Positions 62,029-64,000 of a DNA stretch of 64,000 bases are shown piece after piece. How positions within the stretch are numbered: the first letter of the stretch is position 1; each line of letters begins with the position of its first letter. The DNA is taken from contig OZ242974.1 of NCBI GenBank assembly GCA_965211775.1, positions 1,736,001 to 1,800,000 on the forward strand, given 5' to 3'. A model generated the notes under the pieces. That model had not been told where the DNA came from, did no database searches, and was given only the letters and a program-made list of their open reading frames with translations. The translations under genes and the position numbers were made by a program. The stretch is from Thiodiazotropha sp040506975 (GTDB taxonomy: Bacteria > Pseudomonadota > Gammaproteobacteria > Chromatiales > Chromatiaceae).

Positions 62029-63588
62029 CCCGAATATTTCACAAATAAAGAGGGTAAAACCCGTGTAGTTCAATAGAATTCAGTTACTTAGGCTGAAATT
62101 GAACGAGGTTTTGCCTGTGACAGAATGTACCCAAGGTCGTTTTGCTTTTCCAGCGGTAAAACGCCGCCAGGTTGAAGCGGATTTTTCCGGTGGTGATATC
62201 AGCAGTGATGGCGGCGTGTTGTTGCTACGACAAGCGGACCGACGGCTGGGATTGCTTGAAGCCGTCAATGACACTCTCGCTGATCCACGCGATGGCCGCT
62301 ATGTGCAACATGATCAGATTTCTCTACTACGCCAGCGGGTCTATGCCCTGTGCCAGGGCTATGAAGACCTCAACGATCACGACAGTCTGCGACAAGATTT
62401 GGCCTTTCAGACGGCCGTGGAACAGGATCAGGCACTGGGCAGTTCACCCACGCTCTGTCGCTTGGAGAATCGGTCAGATCGGGCAACCGCTGTCGCGATC
62501 CATCAGGTCCTGATCGAGCAGTTCATCGCCTCGTTTGCCGAGCCACCCGAGGAGTTGATCCTGGACTTCGACGCCACCGATGACCGGGTTCACGGCCTGC
62601 AGGAAGGCCGCTTCTTCCACGGTTACTACGATAACTACTGCTTTCTCCCGTTGTACGTGTTTTGCGGCGAACAACTGCTGGTCAGCTATTTGCGCCCGAG
62701 CAAGATCGACGGGGCGAAACATGCGTGGGCGATCCTCGCCCTGCTGGTCAAACGCTTGCGTCAGGCGTGGCCGGCGGTGCGGATCATCCTGAGAGCCGAC
62801 TCGGGCTTCTGTCGTCACCGCATGCTGCGCTGGTGTGAACGCCATGGCATTGGCTACATCGTAGGCCTGGCGCGCAACCACCGCCTGCAACGGATGATCG
62901 AGGAAGACTTCACTGCAGTCGAGCAATGCTTCAAGGCCAACGGACAGAAGCAACGCGTCTTCCTTGGCCTGCGCTACGGTGCACGCAGCTGGCGCCGTCG
63001 ACGCGCGGTGATCGCCAAGCTGGAGGTGAGTGAGCGAGGGCGTAATCCCCGATTTGTCGTCACCAACCTCAACGGCGATGCCCAAACCCTTTACGACGAC
63101 GTCTATTGTGCGCGGGGCGAGATGGAAAACCGCATCAAGGAACAACAGCTGGGGCTGTTTGCTGATCGCACCAGTGCACATCATTGGTGGACCAATCAGT
63201 TTCGCTTGCTGCTGTCGAGCCTGGCCTATGTGTTGATGGAAGCGATTCGCCGCTTGGCCTTACAGGGTACAGAACTGGCCAAGACCCAGGTCGGCACGCT
63301 GCGGCTTAAACTACTCAAAGTGGGTGCGGTGGTGATACGCAATACCCGGCGTGTCCGCTTCCTGCTCTCCAGTGTCTTTCCTTACCAGGCATTGTTCTTC
63401 AGTGTGGCCGAACGGCTGGAGCCAGGATAGCACGCGATGAGTGCTGCCCCGGCACGTTGATAAATAACGGGGTAAGGGGAAGCTGTGCCTGTCAGCCAGA
63501 AATCGGGGCGTTTGGAGCCGGTATCATCCTGTTTCTCGTCCCGGCCTTCTCCTCGTGCCAGTATCGGCAAATGGATGAAATATCCGGG
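62029..63588 (+). mobile_element. IS1380-family element, divergent copy 3
   Basis: 1,560 bp with ends CCCGAATATTTCACAAAT / CCCGGATATTTCATCCAT and target duplication CTAG at 62025-62028 and 63589-63592. A related but distinct IS from copies 1 and 2, inserted in the opposite orientation. Confidence 0.92.
62111..63430 (+). CDS. IS1380-family transposase (copy 3, divergent)
   Basis: The transposase of about 439 residues is clearly homologous to copies 1 and 2 over its length but with many substitutions, mostly at 240-300. Catalytic regions LDFDATDDRVHG and LRADSGFCRHRML are kept. Likely start TTG at 62111 after GAGG; the frame opens at 62099. Intact. Confidence 0.92.
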   Translation: MPVTECTQGRFAFPAVKRRQVEADFSGGDISSDGGVLLLRQADRRLGLLEAVNDTLADPRDGRYVQHDQISLLRQRVYALCQGYEDLNDHDSLRQDLAFQTAVEQDQALGSSPTLCRLENRSDRATAVAIHQVLIEQFIASFAEPPEELILDFDATDDRVHGLQEGRFFHGYYDNYCFLPLYVFCGEQLLVSYLRPSKIDGAKHAWAILALLVKRLRQAWPAVRIILRADSGFCRHRMLRWCERHGIGYIVGLARNHRLQRMIEEDFTAVEQCFKANGQKQRVFLGLRYGARSWRRRRAVIAKLEVSERGRNPRFVVTNLNGDAQTLYDDVYCARGEMENRIKEQQLGLFADRTSAHHWWTNQFRLLLSSLAYVLMEAIRRLALQGTELAKTQVGTLRLKLLKVGAVVIRNTRRVRFLLSSVFPYQALFFSVAERLEPG

Positions 63589-63801
63589 CTAGGGCGAAAG
63601 ATAGCTTTTTAGTTTTCGGTAATTTGGGGGTATTTGACACCAAGAAACGAAATCTACCTTCTGGGCTTTTGGCATATTACCTTTTTCATGGGGAAGCAAG
63701 TTCAGCTCTGGAATATCAGCTGCCTATAGCACGGGTGCCAATCACATATAATTAGGATTGAATGTCAATGGAAGAATATCGTCCATTTCTACCCTCTTCC
63801 T

Positions 63802-64000
63802 TTATGCACGCTGACGGTGGTCATGATCAGATCGCCGGATCAGGCTTTCAAGAGGTATATGTAAACCCTCCCAGAGATTGCGGATCATGTCGATGGAGAG
63901 TGGGCGTTTGCGATTCAGCACCTCAGATACACGTCCGCTTTTGCCAATGAATGGCTCCAGCGCCTTACGGTCAAGTCCACCCTGCTCCATGCGAAACAAG
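63802..64000 (-). CDS. HigA-like antitoxin, C-terminal part (5' end outside window)
   Basis: About 66 codons are open to the window edge. They encode GLDRKALEPFIGKSGRVSEVLNRKRPLSIDMIRNLWEGLHIP, the Xre-type helix-turn-helix of HigA antitoxins (SGRVSEVLNRKRPLS). The toxin gene higB would lie beyond the window, if present. Its position next to IS and integrase debris fits an accessory region. Confidence 0.82.
   Translation of the reverse strand, partial: LFRMEQGGLDRKALEPFIGKSGRVSEVLNRKRPLSIDMIRNLWEGLHIPLESLIRRSDHDHRQRA

Larger units (their letters stand above)
60190..63755 (+). pseudogene. Superfamily I (UPF1-like) helicase gene fragment split by two IS1380 elements
   Basis: Three pieces, about 60190-60240, 61813-62028 and 63593-63755, join in frame when both elements and one copy of each target duplication are removed. 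The joined reading is WKLVGIVTPF-KPQAGTIERLL, then TVGTVHALQGAEREIVVFSP, then NVAVS-RAKDSFLVFG and a stop after VPITYN. These are motifs of the C-terminal RecA domain of AAA_12/UPF1-type helicases (GIVTPF, VHALQGAE, NVAVSRA). The N-terminal part is missing, cut at the integrase junction. Confidence 0.87.

Overview
The window reads as the chromosome of a sulfur-oxidising, hydrogen-using gammaproteobacterium, probably near Chromatiales (inferred from gene content and order only). Supporting signs are a sulfide:quinone oxidoreductase of the Acidithiobacillus ferrooxidans type, a membrane-bound Hyd-2-like [NiFe] uptake hydrogenase with its maturation genes, small c-type cytochromes, a PEP-CTERM protein and gammaproteobacterial gene order (bcp-gcvR next to dapA-bamC; lpxH-ppiB-ppiA and cysS-folD).

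Layout: 1-16 kb is mostly housekeeping: a partial PhoH/PIN ATPase, bcp, gcvR, dapA, bamC, an MBL hydrolase, sqr, ispG, a heme-binding-type secreted protein, a Crp/Fnr regulator, a response regulator, a TrpB2 and Uup. From 16.08 to 22.80 kb lies a compact type II-C CRISPR-Cas module: a small hypothetical gene, a five-repeat array, cas2, cas1, a 1066-residue cas9 and a tracrRNA gene. It is bracketed by two perfect 104-bp direct repeats that duplicate the 3' end of the gene after uup. This looks like an inserted cassette. From 23 to 43 kb come a methyltransferase, a fused P-loop kinase/RNase Z-like protein, an alkylation glycosylase with a relic of a methyltransferase beside it, a GST, a lipase, an RND transporter without a fusion protein, a PEP-CTERM protein, tsaB, two Slp lipoproteins, an unusual MotA/MotB-like pair, glycerate kinase, lpxH and two cyclophilins.

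From 44 to 56 kb an accessory block separates ppiA from cysS. It holds an IS1595 element, an IS1380 element that cuts a cytochrome c gene, a second cytochrome, a methyl-accepting protein with a CxxCH heme site, and hybO-A-B-C-D, hypC and hybE. After cysS and folD comes a tRNA cluster (Pro, Arg, His, Lys). Its tRNA-Arg(UCU) gene is split in the anticodon loop by a group I intron of about 296 nt. The last 4.3 kb is a wrecked mobile region: a duplicated tRNA-Lys 3' end, a broken integrase, two more IS1380 elements that split a helicase gene, and a partial HigA-like antitoxin.

All four insertion sequences have readable target duplications (8 bp for IS1595; CTAA, TTAA and CTAG for the IS1380 copies), and removing them in silico restores reading frames. 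Two families of short intergenic repeats recur: one around GTTAACAGGCCCT, the other around CCGCAAATGAACGCGAATAA.
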